Shown here in pieces: positions 9,952 to 63,874 of a stretch of 64,000 nucleotides of DNA. The position numbers were made by a program, and so were the translations under genes. The notes beneath the pieces were generated by a model, which saw only the letters and a list, made by a program, of their open reading frames with translations, searched no databases and was not told where the DNA came from. The DNA is taken from assembly GCA_902702965.1 (NCBI GenBank), contig CACRXP010000717.1:136050-200049 (forward strand), written 5' to 3'. Position 1 is the first letter of the stretch. Each line of letters starts with the position of its first letter. Origin of the DNA: Spirometra erinaceieuropaei. Its lineage: Eukaryota > Platyhelminthes > Cestoda > Diphyllobothriidea > Diphyllobothriidae.

Positions 9952-12601
9952 GAAGAACACCAAAGAAAACCATCAGTTGCCGTTACACCAGATAATAATA
10001 GCTATACAATGCCTCCAGAATAGATTTTAAGTAGTGGCTACTTGCCCTTCAAGTAGGTATGCCTGCTTGTTAGTTAACATCTTTGAAAAACTGACCCGAT
10101 TTAACAATTTTATGACAAATTCACGCGGACTCTCATCAGAAAACTTATGTAACCTGAGCTTTCACGCTTCGCGGGAATCTGGTCAGAAATGCACATAAAC
10201 ATATAGCAGGATGCGTTGTATTTACGGTTAAGCGCATTGTTCTCGTCTACCTACTGAAATAGCATACTTCTTCAAATCCAACATCCGCAATCGCATAATG
10301 ATGTAAAGCAGCGCTTCAGCATTGTTAATCCGTCCGATTGGATGTGTCGTATCCTGTGCCTTAAATATATGCATTTTGGTTATGCCATAGGGATACAACT
10401 TATCCCGAATTACTGGCCGTGCGTTCCTGCTGAGAAACGTTTCCTGGTGTTGCAGTCCAAGGATGAATATCCTGAATGAAAAAATGTAGGGTCTCGAGGT
10501 TGGCGGCCTGCGGAACTCGAAAAAGAACCGCAGCGACCAACTAATCTATACCCCCAGTCGTACACTGCCTTGAACAATCGTATCCCGAACTGCACCAAAG
10601 GTCGTCTGTTATGGCTTCTTCACTTGCTGCTAGTTATTTCTTTGCGCTCATGCTTGAAGAGGGAGTGCGGATTTGGTTGTAATAAGTAAATTCCCAAGGG
10701 CTCAAGAGTTAGTGCAATGTAATGTTTTTGTTCTTACGACTGACTGGCAGCTTGGTCCAAGTCAGATGGCGTTCTGAAACAAGTCCCATTTTATTTAAAT
10801 TTATTCACGACAGCCCCTTATTTGGACGACATAAAACTGAAGGTTATCAATAACTATTTGCTGATAACTCCTCCTTCTTTTTTACTTGATCAGCTGTTTC
10901 TTCACGTTAACGTCCGATTTCACTAGGGATAGTTACCGATGAACGCGCTCAATTACCCTGCATCGTTTAAACAAGCGTCTGTTTACTTAGACACAATCTC
11001 GCACCAGTCGTTCATTACATTTTCCCCACTTGCTGGTGGTGGAAAGCTGGAATCCCAATTTCTAAACATGCGTGTCAGCCATTCTGGGACTAACAAATTA
11101 CACGCGCATATGCGTTGTCGGCCGGCCTTTTTAACTCGTCCAGTCAGCTTGACGGCGAAAAATTCAACAATGTCAACATTCACTAGCGCTCTGCACGCAT
11201 CACCACCTTATCAACTTACGGTCTTCGACTTACTCCAAACTACACCATACCAACGTGTGCGCCCCATTCAGAAGGCCAGAAATGTGGTTAATCCATGTTT
11301 GTCCTGTAAGGTCCATTTTGAGTGCCAGATGGAAGACGGCACATTTCTATCTAGACAGAGTAGCTCCATTTTTGATTAACTTGGACAATAGTAGGTTGTG
11401 ATATCGCTAAAGAATTGTGGTCACAAATTAAGCACCAAGACAGCGACGTAAGGGGCAAAATATGTAGATTCTGAAAATGTCTGCCAGCTTCGTCGTCTTG
11501 ATTATTCGAGGCCACAGAGAACTTATGGTCGTAGTTAGATTTTCGACTAACTTGGTAATCCATATCTAGAGCTACGTTCTCGCAAGAATTTCGAATACCT
11601 GCCATTATGTTTTTGCCTAATCATTTTGACAAAATTTTTTAGGATTTACTCGAGTTTTGTGTGCTGCTCTCAGCCGAGGATACTAGTGACTGGCTAAATC
11701 AGTCTAAGCAAATACGCAAACGTTTCCAGGTCCCCATGATATACGACTGAAACGACAGTGTAAGTGGGTAAAATGGCCAATTATGATGACAGGCAGTGCA
11801 TGACAACGTGAACGTTGGCCCGTCTGCACGTGCCACACACGAACTGGCCCGGATTTCACACAAGGAAAATGAGCAGCTCGAACTTCCCATCTAATACCTG
11901 TAGAACTCGTGGCATGGCGTAACAAATTCGGAACTGATGTCTTAACTCAGAATTCGGCCAGGAATTCTAGACGAGATGATAAGCGCCAAAAATAGTGAGT
12001 ATAGGAACGCCTGGCTTGTTCTACAAAAACAGTATTTTCTAAAGCCATCAAGACTTAAGACATTAAATGTACAAAGCATCTAGCCCTGTAAGCTCGCTTG
12101 TCTTATAGGATAACTTCAAGGCTATAACCAAGGTGGAAAGTCTGAGAACATAGTTCGGGACTCTCTGTGCAGTCTTAATAGTTGAGGCTGCAAAAACTCC
12201 CCAATGGCGTCCTATTAGAGCTAAAGGAAAATACGATGACAGTTCGGTACTTCTTGTGGAAAGTAAAAATGCGGCGTCTACACAACATTTAAGAAACTAG
12301 CAAGAAAATGAAATTAAACTACTGTGGCTGCGACAATTAGCAGTCAAAGCCAAAAGTAAGTCAGTGAAAATTGAGCTTGTTCTATCAGCCCACAGAAAAA
12401 GATATGAATCATCCGAATCATGCACATCTGGACAAAGAAATATTAACAGCTGTTTTGGCAGATTTTGAATAAAAATAGCAAGACTCGGGCATAGTCGTGT
12501 CTCTAAAAGGGCCAACTAATAAGACTCGTGTGGATTGTTTGTTGAAAGGTAATGGTAGAGGGAAGGGGGCAATCGAAGTCAACAGAAAAGAAAGTGTGAA
12601 A
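9952..12601. other. Unassigned flank downstream of ANKFY1
   Basis: No recognised gene. A 146-codon open frame at 10939-11379 (plus) shows no known domain and is probably chance. A short SINE-like match sits at 11786-11856. There is no RNA gene that I can support. Confidence 0.3.
11786..11856 (-). repeat. SINE-like repeat fragment
   Basis: Plus-strand text GCAGTGCATGACAA then CCCGTCTGCACGTGCCACAC matches the block at 41435-41490 (GCAGTGGCTGACAA, CCCGTCTACGCGTACCACAC). Orientation on the minus strand as for all copies. Confidence 0.55.
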
Positions 12602-55054
<42,453 letters not shown>

Positions 55055-55100
55055 TACTTTGTCAGCCGTTATCAAGCCACGCTATCTAAATGGAAGTTCT
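55055..55100 (-). promoter_or_regulatory. 5' UTR and splice acceptor upstream of ANKFY1 ATG
   Basis: On the minus strand a pyrimidine-rich run ending TTTTTAG closes at 55099, 45 nt before the ATG. It looks like a 3' splice site, so the first coding exon would start at 55098 with a 44-nt leader. It could be the end of a 5'-UTR intron or a spliced-leader trans-splice acceptor, which tapeworms are known to use. The sequence alone cannot tell which. Confidence 0.45.
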
Positions 55101-56860
55101 AAAAAGGATAAAGAGTGGAGTAAAGGACAGAACAACGTCAGTGTCTTCCTCGGTGCGAGTGTCTTGGTGTCATGATGAACAAAACATACAACCATAAGTC
55201 AGTTTGAATGAGTGGTTTGTAATTACGATGTCTCTAGATAGTAGGAGCGATCCGTGGGTGCATGGTCGATGATTGGGCAGCACGCTCCTCCCCCCCCCCT
55301 GACCTGCTCCGGCACGCAGTTTATAGGACCACAAAGTACGGAGGTAAGATGGCACATAGAACAGCAGTACTACCTGCAAATATGCATCTTTGTTGAGCTT
55401 GTAAAAATCTTATTAAAGAAACTTAACTCTCTCAATCTTAGTTGTAAACTTTCCTTGTGGGTTTTACCCAAAGGCGTGTGTTGCGACTATACTGGGAGGA
55501 CATGGATTGGGGAAAAGGAAAGAAGACGTCAGACTACAAGGAAATTGTACACAGTATGGGCAGCACGTTGAGAATAATTCCACAGCTCTGCAGACAGCCT
55601 TCGCCGTTTACCGGGAATATCGGAAGGCCGACCTCGGTTCACTAGTGGGAAAGTGAATAAATTTTACACCGAGTCGAAATATTTATCTCAAAATTTCGAC
55701 ATTGGGTCGCACCGTCTCGATAATAAGGTAGCCTTCTTATGCAGAAACTCCAAGTTAACCAACTTTTTATTACTGATGATGTCTTCACTCCTGGTCTCTT
55801 TGGCTAATGGAGTTTTTGTCAGCTTAAATTCTCTTATTATATAGAAATGCCGCATGGGCAGATACACAATATATCGGCTCCTACAAGAGCTGAAGTCGTA
55901 CATAGGTTTACCCGGGCAATTTTCACCAGAAACTTCTGCGAAAATCTTCGCTTACGACCTTTGCCTCACGTTGTCATAGGAGTTAACAGTTTACATCCAC
56001 CCCGAAATATGGCAGTTTGTGATTAATTTTACTTCACGTCAGTCTTTTCCAGAAACGCACACGGTCAGATATTGTGGCCCCGGGACAAATGTGGTTTTCG
56101 TGCTAGACAAGGGACGTTTGTCAAAAGCCATATGCAAACGTTTCCACGTCACAACAGTGAAGACTACGCAGTCAAATGTTGTTACCGCCGTGAGACGAGT
56201 GAAAACAAAATAGGTGGCACCTAAACGCTGACATCGCTGACAAGCTAACGCATGACGATGAACAGCCGTAACGTCCCGTCTACGCCTCGTCGTTTATGTC
56301 TGATCGGCGTTGTCTGGATATGCTGCCTCGGCGGTCCTATGACTGGTTTTTCGACGTATCCTCTCCCTAGAACGGGTGTGTTAGGGTCTCCTTCGGCTGA
56401 ATTGTGGTCACTTGCCATCGCTCATGAAATCAATGATGGAGAAATTCGAAACAGGGCGGGAGTTCAATAACCAAACGGTAACAGTTGGACGTGTGAGAGA
56501 ACGTAGGGAAAAGCCGATAACGTAATCTTAAGGGGATCACGGCGTATCGCCTGGGTGCAAGAAAGGTAATTGTTCGCAAGCCATTTCGGTGGAATTGGAT
56601 CGCTTGTCGGCACCACGGGCGTTGACCACTGCCACCGTAGCTGTGAAGTCGTCTTTGGCCGCTACACTGGTGGCAGTGGCAGGATGAAATGGAGTACGTA
56701 TCTCTCTCCTCTTCCTAGCACCAACTCAAACAGCACTGAGGACAGTGTTGCACCTATGGGGGAAAGCTATGTAAGAGACCTCGAGATAGAATGCGACATT
56801 TAAGGGAAGTGATGCGCAGCACTTAGGCGCGGACCCATGATGAGGACGGTTTGGTGGAGT
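55101..56860. other. Upstream flank of ANKFY1, no gene recognised
   Basis: It should contain the promoter, but no TATA or other element can be argued for. Short plus-strand frames (56019-56213, 56252-56470) show no known domain. Confidence 0.3.
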
Positions 56861-56869
56861 GTCAGTGAA

Positions 56870-57340
56870 GGTGCCGGTGGTCTTCCATTCTCAGTTGCTG
56901 AGACCCGCCTCCGCAGTTACAGTTTTCGCAGGTCGCCTCGCTCTGTCTCACGCACAAAGTCAGCATCCCCATGTCTCTCTCCTGCAGTCGCCTCCACTGC
57001 TGCTTTCCCACCGGTAATCTAACAGACACGGCGGAACGCTCCCCATATCAGATGGGACTATTGCACACGTGCAACGCATCACGGCCTGAACAGGTTGTTT
57101 AGTTGGGGTGAAGGACACATAGATGCGGACACACGATGTGTAAGATGTCGGTGACCTCCAATTTCCAGTTGCTGACAATCGTATCTACACTTATAGTCGT
57201 CTCGGATTGTCTCATGTTCTCTCTAGATCAAAGTCAGCATCCCCGAGTCCCTTCGCCGCAGTTGCTCCCAGCGCTTCATTCCCAACCGGTGGTCTAACGG
57301 ACACAACAGAACACTCCTCACTCCAGATGGGGCTATAGCT
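56870..57340 (+). repeat. Direct tandem repeat, two units, period about 274 bp
   Basis: The shared block AAAGTCAGCATCCCC starts at 56956 and 57230. Each is followed by a cassette containing CGCAGT/TGCAGTCGC, a YTTTCCCACCGGT-like step, TCTAACRGACAC and ATGGGRCTAT. The units have diverged. Confidence 0.65.
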
Positions 57341-58560
57341 AATGTAACGCCCCTTTTTGTATTATATTGTATCCTTGTTACACGATTATTGTCTTAGAAT
57401 AGTTTTTTTATGTATTCGCTACCTCTTCTGGTGACCTCAGCATGTATGCCTTAGCGTGATGCTTATCAACCCTGTTCAGTATTTTGGAAGTCCGGATATA
57501 GACAGCGGGTATTCATTATCTATGTGCATGTGCGCCAACTTCGACATCGTCAACCGCCGCACATGTAGCGTCTGAAAATGACTAACGGTAGCAATTTGCG
57601 GAATGTCTCCGCCATCTATCAGGCGATTGGTTGATCAATTCGACGCGGGCTTTAATAACTTGTAGCAGACAGACATGAACGGTTGTTTTAATAGCCAAGG
57701 GCGGTAACTTTGACAGCAAGGGTGCCAGGTGTCTGGACACCATCTGTTTTCTTCCTCTTATTTTTACAGTCGAGGAGCGCGAAGAAGGCGACTCCCTCTC
57801 CTGGGTGGCAGCACCCAACTCCACCTTCCCTGGACAACTGTGAAACTAACGTTTTGTTTGACTAATAGATCACCCTTTTCTGCCCCTCGTTCTACGTCCT
57901 TTTTTCCCTTCCTCAATAAACCTTAGTGTATTGCGCGGCTTATCGTGTGCTTAAAAATTGTTGTTCGATAATGAACACTTTGAAAGACGATCCTAACGGT
58001 TCACAAACCGGACAAAGTGCTCCAGTTTCCGACGTTCCGTCCCAGGCAACCCAAAAGGACGCGAGTGAACGCTCGGCCACCGAACCCCTTGCTAGGTCGG
58101 ACGCTACAAACTTTTAAGATTCTCCTTGAGGTTAAGTTATGCGAAATTACGTTTGGGTGATACTTCCAGTCACCGAGCGACCCGGTGGATATCATTAAGA
58201 TACTCGGTCGTGAGTTTTAGCTTCCATTGGATCGGCCGGCAACGCCAGCCGGTTAGATATGGCAGTCAGGATTCGACTGCCATTTGGCCTGCTTAACTGG
58301 CGAAATGTTCGTCAAACGGTTAATATTGACGATAGTCAGTTGGACATTTCAGCCACGAAACCAATTTTCTATCGCTTTTCCATCATAGTCGTTATTTTAG
58401 CTTGCTTTTTAGCTTACTGAACCCTGCGATTGTTTTTTTTTTGAACAACCAATATTGAATAAACGCGTTTCTTCGTTTATTTTTTTGTTTTTTGGGCTGC
58501 GCGCTCCCCTAGATTTTATCCGCACTATCTGTAATATAACGCACAGTATTCTTTGAACGC
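57341..58560 (+). other. Unassigned, LTR- or gag-like features (uncertain)
   Basis: It starts TGTAACGCCCC, has AATAAA at about 57915 and again near 58458. An ATG at 57971 opens a 48-codon hydrophilic frame (MNTLKDDPNGSQTGQ). A one-base shift would continue it as FKILLEVKLCEITFG and SPSDPVDIIKILG. The layout resembles an LTR followed by gag of a further retroelement, but I recognise no diagnostic motif. Confidence 0.25.
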
Positions 58561-59379
58561 GCTGAGGTGGCCGGTGTTCCTCCCCTTCCTACCGCTGATA
58601 TCGCATCTCCCGATATCACAATTCGCTCGTCTCGCGTCTCCCTTCTCGTCAGCACATTCCCCGGCCTCTATCCTCAGTTGCCGTAAGTGCTGAAATTACC
58701 ACTGGCGTCTAACTAATATGTCGTGACCATCTCTCTCTTCTACTGGACCACTTGTACAATACCGCGCTACTTTCTCGTATTCGTTATTTTCCACTGTTCC
58801 TACTCTTTTCATTTGTTGTCGCACATAGACTTCTTACACTACAGACCCTTTTTTGCATTGCATCCCTATGTGCTTGTTTGATGTGGTGTCTAACGACTTT
58901 GTCTAATTTTACATAATCGGAAATCTACCCTAGGTGGTCTATTCGACCATGTGTGTGTACCAGCCACGACGTCTTCGATCGCTGCTGTAGGTGCAATTGA
59001 CTATGTTGTTAAATCCGTGGATCCTTAGTTTGGGAGCTTAGAAGTCACGCACTCCCCATCATTGGCGACGTCGCTCTGATTTTCTTCTGTTATTTTAATA
59101 CACGTTGGTTTCATAACTCGAACGCACTGTGCCAGCATTGTACAGCAATCAATGCGAGTGTTAAGCTATGTGGACCAAGAGTCGAACTCTTATCCAACTA
59201 CCAACCAAAACAAAATTATAATAATCGGACCCAGTAGTTTGATTACGAAGATTACAGACTAACTTCTGAGGCTATAATCGGACGCCACAACACAGGCAAT
59301 AAGCCCCGTCCACCTTACGGTCCAACTTCAATTTTCTGTCCGGCCTCCACTCGCTCAAGCACAATTCCGTCTTGGGGGT
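58561..59379. other. Probable 3' flank or LTR of the minus-strand gypsy element
   Basis: It lies directly downstream (minus strand) of the pol stop. No LTR boundary can be proved, because the partner LTR would be outside the remnant. No coding signal. Confidence 0.25.
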
Positions 59380-61088
59380 TTATCATACTATCCCGCTTTC
59401 ATAGGTGGCCCTATCTGCAGGGATACTGGTCGGAGCATCACTCACCCCGACTCAGGTAGTTGGTGAATGTACTAGATGCGGTGTAACAATTGGCAGTGTG
59501 TCTGTCGTTACGATGGGTAGGCGACCTCTATACGGCTTAAACTTGTCGAAGTATGCCGTAAAAACTGTTTCGTCTGTATGCATGGCGTCTTTAAGTACGA
59601 AGTTGGCCAGATGTATGACGTCCCGGACTACAGGTTGGCCTTCCCAGAGGTAAAATAATTCCGTAGGCGTGCCTAATGAAGGGACGGGTCGATATTTCTA
59701 CACCGGATAGCCGTGTACGTTAGGAGTACTATGTGTTTGCCGATCGAATCTTTTTTGTCGTCTAAAGGCCGTTACCAAACGAGACCGGGCCAGGTTGTGC
59801 GTGAGCCGCAGTGGTTCCTGCAGTTATACGACGCAGTCATCGGAAGTGCACTCGCTTGTTAGCGGCAAGGGTAACCGGGAGTCGACTGGAAGGCGGAAAT
59901 TGCGACTGGCCATCACTATCAGATGGGTAAGGCCTGTGGAGGCGTCTGCAACCGTCCGCAATCTGGGCCACCGATTTGCGTCGCTGTAATTCTGTCCGCA
60001 TCGCGCTCCTAATCGATTCACTGTCTGCTCCATAGGAAGCTTGTCACCAAGCTCCCGTGGCCTTGAAGCCAATCAACGCAGCATCTCCGCCGGTCGGTTA
60101 CAGATGGACACAATGAGTCAATGGGTGGCAACAACAAGTGCACAGACACGAGACGCCGCCTTGCGGACGTGAGTTTTGCACAGAACAGAGGTACACACTA
60201 CACAACACACAATCTGGCGTTGGCTTGCAGAGCTTTTTTACGCTCTTTCACCTTAGTAAAGCTTTCCAATCAATCTGTCTTTCCTGACTTCTGACTAAGG
60301 AACCTTGTCGTTGTCGGGTATACTTTTCTTCTACACGTGCACAATCGCCTAGCAAGCCATTAGAGCGCAGGGAAGACGTTTGTCCCATTCGTGAGGATGT
60401 TTTTTCACTTCAAAGGCCTTAAGCAGGTTGGTAAAACTTCTGTTCGTTCGTTCCACTATCCCGTTACCTGCTGGGTGAAAGGACATAGTATGGGTCTTGT
60501 TTATCCCTAGAAGGTTGCACACGTCGCGACTTAGTTTACTGTCGAAATTGGCACTCCAGCCGGAATTAATAAAGAGCCGTGGTCCAAAGTGGCATATCCA
60601 TTCGTTGAAAAGGGCTCAAGTAGCAGATGCCGCGTCTTGAAGTAGGAGTGGCACTGAATATGTCCGCCTTGTGAAATAATCTACCATGACGAGAATGAAA
60701 CGGCAGCCTGCGGCCGCAAACGGAAGTGCACCAATAATATCTATGTCTACCCTTTGGAGAGAAAACCCGGTCGGAATTGTCTGCAGGGGAGCCGCATGCG
60801 TCGTGTTAGGTTTTTAAAGGAAGCACATGTAGAACACGATGTGCAGAGCGCGGTAACTTGCTCACGTATTCGTTGCAACCCGAAGCAGCCGATCCAGTCC
60901 CCTTTTTCTCGGTCTTCGTTTTCTCGGTCGATGGACGCGACAATCGTTGCCAGGCCGCTGACATACGACCACCCCCGCCGGCTTGAACCGGTGCCCCTCC
61001 TGTCCGGCTGCAGTAACTCCCGGCTGCCCTCACAAACTATTATCACCCCACGCGCTTCAGACAACCTGGCTTGATACCCGTGAGCTCC
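59380..61088 (-). pseudogene. pol: Ty3/gypsy pol remnant: integrase and C-terminus
   Basis: Minus strand: the cysteine pair of the integrase zinc motif (CTSCSTCASFKN, about 60830), VDIDIIGALP (about 60735), ILVMVDYFTRR, then SGWSANFDSKL where the catalytic Asp is lost, FHPAGNGIVERTNRSF (about 60455), EWDKRLPCALMA. After an insertion of about 390 bp (about 59947-60338) it resumes with ASTGLTHLIVMASRNFRLPV and continues to YRPVPSLGTPT and HFDK-like FDKFKPYRGRLP, stop at 59383-59385. RT and gag are absent: the element is cut at 61089 by the next one. It belongs to a lineage different from the CsRn1-type elements. Confidence 0.82.
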
Positions 61089-61368
61089 TGTGATTATGCT
61101 TCCCCCTGATCCGTCCAGTCTCATGGCCAGCACTCAACCAGTCACCCCGACCTACTGACACAGACTTTCACCCCCGCGTAAACGACACACCGCGACTGAC
61201 GCTCTCCGTGAACGGACGCTCAAATCTGTTGCAAGCAAACAGTCAACTTACGTCAACCTGCCCTGTGTACAGAATGAACTATTCCACACAGCTCCCTGAC
61301 AGCTGACATTAGAAGAAACGAACTTATTGTGCGTGGGTTAAGTTGATCTCACATCCTTGACCGCCACA
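61089..61368 (+). repeat. Candidate 5' LTR of CsRn1-type element 2
   Basis: 280 bp between the end of the interrupted gypsy remnant and the primer site; starts TGT, ends ACA. The start is inferred from the TG...CA rule and cannot be checked without the partner LTR. Confidence 0.5.
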
Positions 61369-61441
61369 AGTTGGTGACCCCGAATTTCCGAAAAAGGGAA
61401 TTTATTAAACGTCCACCAGTCCTCTGTTCTTTTACAACACC

Positions 61442-62256
61442 ATGTCAGGCGACAAGAAATCAAAGCCCGTCCCCCCTACATCGCATGTCTCCGCTAAATT
61501 ACCAACCTTTTGGACTCGAAATGTCAAGCTTTTGATTGCGCGTTGCGAAACCAAATCCGAAGCATGCAACATCACATGGTAAGAGACCATGTTCATCACT
61601 TGCAGCATTGTCTTCCTGCCGAGTACGTAGAAGAACATCGCGACCTCCTCATCCACCGCCCTTTAGAACAGCCTTACGACAAGTGGAGTGAGGCTCTAGT
61701 AAGGCACGTAGCCAAGACAGAGGAGCGTCGACTACGACTACTCCTCACTGTCGAAGAGCTCTGCAACCGGAAACCTTCTCAACTACTGAGAAGAATGCAG
61801 CAGCTTGTTGATGAACGCAAGTTCGAGACCTCCATCGCTTGCCAACTTTTCCTTCAGCTCCTCACACTCGACGTCCAGACAGTTTTGGCTGTTTCTCAAG
61901 GAAGCATAGAAAAATTGGCAGAGCTTGCCGACAAGGTCATGGCACTGAGATTCGCTGTGACTCATTCAGTAAGTCACACTGCCAACCCTATTTCTCATGA
62001 ATATGATCAGAGGACTGACCGATTCGAGCAGTTGGTCAAGCAACTGACAACTCGACCCAGTGCAGTTGCCGCAGGAGGTCCAAGGCGATCACGAGAACGC
62101 CGGCGGAGTTCCTCACGTTCCTGTAATCGCCGCCAGCAGTCTTTAAGTGGCATATGCTGGTATCACCAGCAATTTGGAGAAGCAGCACGATGTCTGCAGC
62201 CATGTTTATTTAAGTCAAATCCCAAGGCCTCGGAAAACGATACCGCCCCGCAGTAG
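61442..62256 (+). pseudogene. gag: gag of CsRn1-type element 2
   Basis: The ATG at 61442 gives MSGDKKSKPVPPTSHVSAKL and PTFWTRNVKL. A frameshift near 61550 moves the frame to RDHVHHLQHCLPAEYVEEHR, QLLRRMQQLVDE and LAELADKVMAL. A basic stretch follows (RRSRERRRSSSRS) and the CHCC knuckle at 62155-62205: CWYHQQFGEAARCLQPC, that is C-X2-H-X8-C-X3-C. The long open frame 61510-62256 is most of this gag; its own ATG is not the true start. Confidence 0.9.
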
Positions 62257-62317
62257 ACGCGAAGGCTGCCGGGAGCGCTGCCAATGTTCACAGTCGCCGT
62301 TTGTTTTTCTGGGACCG

Positions 62318-62942
62318 CGCACACTTCCCACTCCAGTCTGCTGACCGGTTTGGGCAGCGGCTGGGGTGTGGTGATGGGAATGAAGAGTGAGGTCGACGAC
62401 TAAGCGCACTTCTCCTCACTATAAACAATCTGACGCGCTTAAAGCTATCACGGTGCGCTAAAAGCTGTGGCTTGGAAGGTTGCCAACTGGCGGGGTAACT
62501 TGGACCTCCTCCATGACCGGTGGTGGTCTGAGAGTCAGGCTGCAATGGCTCCTTTTTAATGTGGCCTTTATGGCACTCCCACCACAATGTGGTATCCGTG
62601 TCAGGCGTTGGCGGCACGCCCAGGTGCGGCTTCGGTCGTGCCAGCCTCCCAACTCTGTTGTTTTGGTGAAAATCTTGGTTATTTGTTGTGAACCAGGGAG
62701 TGTGGTGGAGCGCCAAGGTGAGGATCCGTCCGCGCCATCTACCTGCGGCCTCCCTCGTCTCCGGTCTTCTCGACTCTGTCTTGACACTGGACTCAGACGG
62801 GGGAAGAGATGAAAGTGTAGGTAGATGCATCGCAAGTCTACTGGCACTATAAATACCTGCGCAATTCACCGTCCCTGCTCCCACCGCTGCTGCAGCTGTG
62901 GGGCACAGGGTGAACATCGTCGAAATCGACGGTTGAACTGTC
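62318..62942 (+). mobile_element. LINE-ZnF copy 3: 3'-end insertion inside CsRn1-type element 2
   Basis: 625 bp matching the 3' UTR of copies 1 and 2, from CCCACTCCAG to the terminal GTTGAACTGTC. It is flanked by the 7-bp direct repeat GGGACCG (62311-62317 and 62943-62949). Without it, the host reads through as LFFWDRIAGAKFLVDT. It is thus a 5'-truncated retrotransposed copy and marks the exact 3' end of the LINE. Confidence 0.85.
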
Positions 62943-63850
62943 GGGACCGTATCGCAGGCGCCAAATTCCTTGTCGACACTTGTGCCGAGGTAAGAGTGGT
63001 TCCACCAACTCCGGCCGAACGCAAAACCGCAGCTCTTTTTGTCTAGCAGCTGCCAACAACTCCAGCATCCCCACCATTGGACAGCGCTCCATCACACTTT
63101 ATTTGGGCCTTCGTCTAATTTTCCGATGGGTTTTCATTACTGCCGACCTTTGCGTCGCTCTCATAGGTGCTGATTTCCTTGCTCACTTCAGTCTACTAGT
63201 TGATTTGAGGAATCGCCGACTCGTCGATTGCATCACCAAACTTTGTACCCATTGCCAGTCCGATGTGAACTTCTGCGTCATCTCTGACTGTCCTTTCCAC
63301 TCACTCCTCAGGCAGTTCCCCACCGACCATCCCCTCATTTCAAGAAGTGGACATCAAAAACACAGTCACCCATCACATTTCCACCAGTAGACCTCCAAAT
63401 CTTGCCGGCCACGTCATCTTGCTCCGGACCGTTTGAACATTGCCAAGGCAGTGTTCGAACACATGCTTGAGTTCGGCATTATTCGACAGTCCGACAATTG
63501 ATGGGAATCACCCCTCCATCTTGTCCCAAAGAAGAGCGGCGACTGGCGACCGTGTGATGAGTATCGAGCGTTGAACACAGCAACGGTCCCCGACCAATAT
63601 CCAGTCCCACACATCCAAGGCTTCACCCTTTCGCTGCATGGTAAGCGAATATTCTCCAAGACTGAGCTTGTTCGTGCATAGCACCAAATCTCGATCGAGG
63701 CCAGTGATGTTCCGAAAACTGCCGTGACCACTCTCATTGGGTTATTCGAATTCACTTGTATGTCCTTTGGGTTGAGGAATGCCACCCGAACGTTTCAGCG
63801 ATTCACTGGTCAGGTTCTGCGAGGTCTCGACTTCGGCTCCGGTACACGAC
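62943..63850 (+). pseudogene. pol: pol of CsRn1-type element 2 (protease and partial RT)
   Basis: Protease: FLVDTCAEVRVVPPTPAERK (DTG changed to DTC), then LIGADFLAHFSLLVDLRNRR. RT: FGIIRQSDN, a TGA (63499), [29 protein letters not shown], a TAG (63680), HQISIEASDVPKTAVTT and FGLRNATRTFQRF. Frames shift several times. Similarity ends before the catalytic YIDD box. Confidence 0.85.
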
Positions 63851-63874
63851 CGCGACGACCGTCAACCTCAACTA

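Larger units (their letters stand above)
61089..63874 (+). mobile_element. Second CsRn1-type Ty3/gypsy element (5' part, inactive)
   Basis: Candidate 5' LTR 61089-61368 (TGTGATTATG to CCGCCACA), primer site TGGTGACCCCGA at 61372, gag, protease and the first half of RT in order. A LINE-ZnF 3' end is inserted at 62318-62942. The RT loses similarity near 63850, before the YIDD box. The 3' half and the 3' LTR are not in the window. Confidence 0.85.

Noticed and set aside
10939..11379. 146-codon plus-strand frame as a gene
   Set aside because: No domain, no splice context and no repeat relation recognised; the length is possible by chance in 64 kb.
57926..58250. Gag gene of a further LTR element
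   Set aside because: Only a short hydrophilic ORF and a shifted continuation are visible; no knuckle, protease or primer site, so kept as uncertain sequence only.
59160..59290. Minus-strand tRNA gene or tRNA-derived SINE
   Set aside because: A B-box-like GAGTTCGACTC is present, but no acceptor stem or anticodon arm can be formed convincingly.
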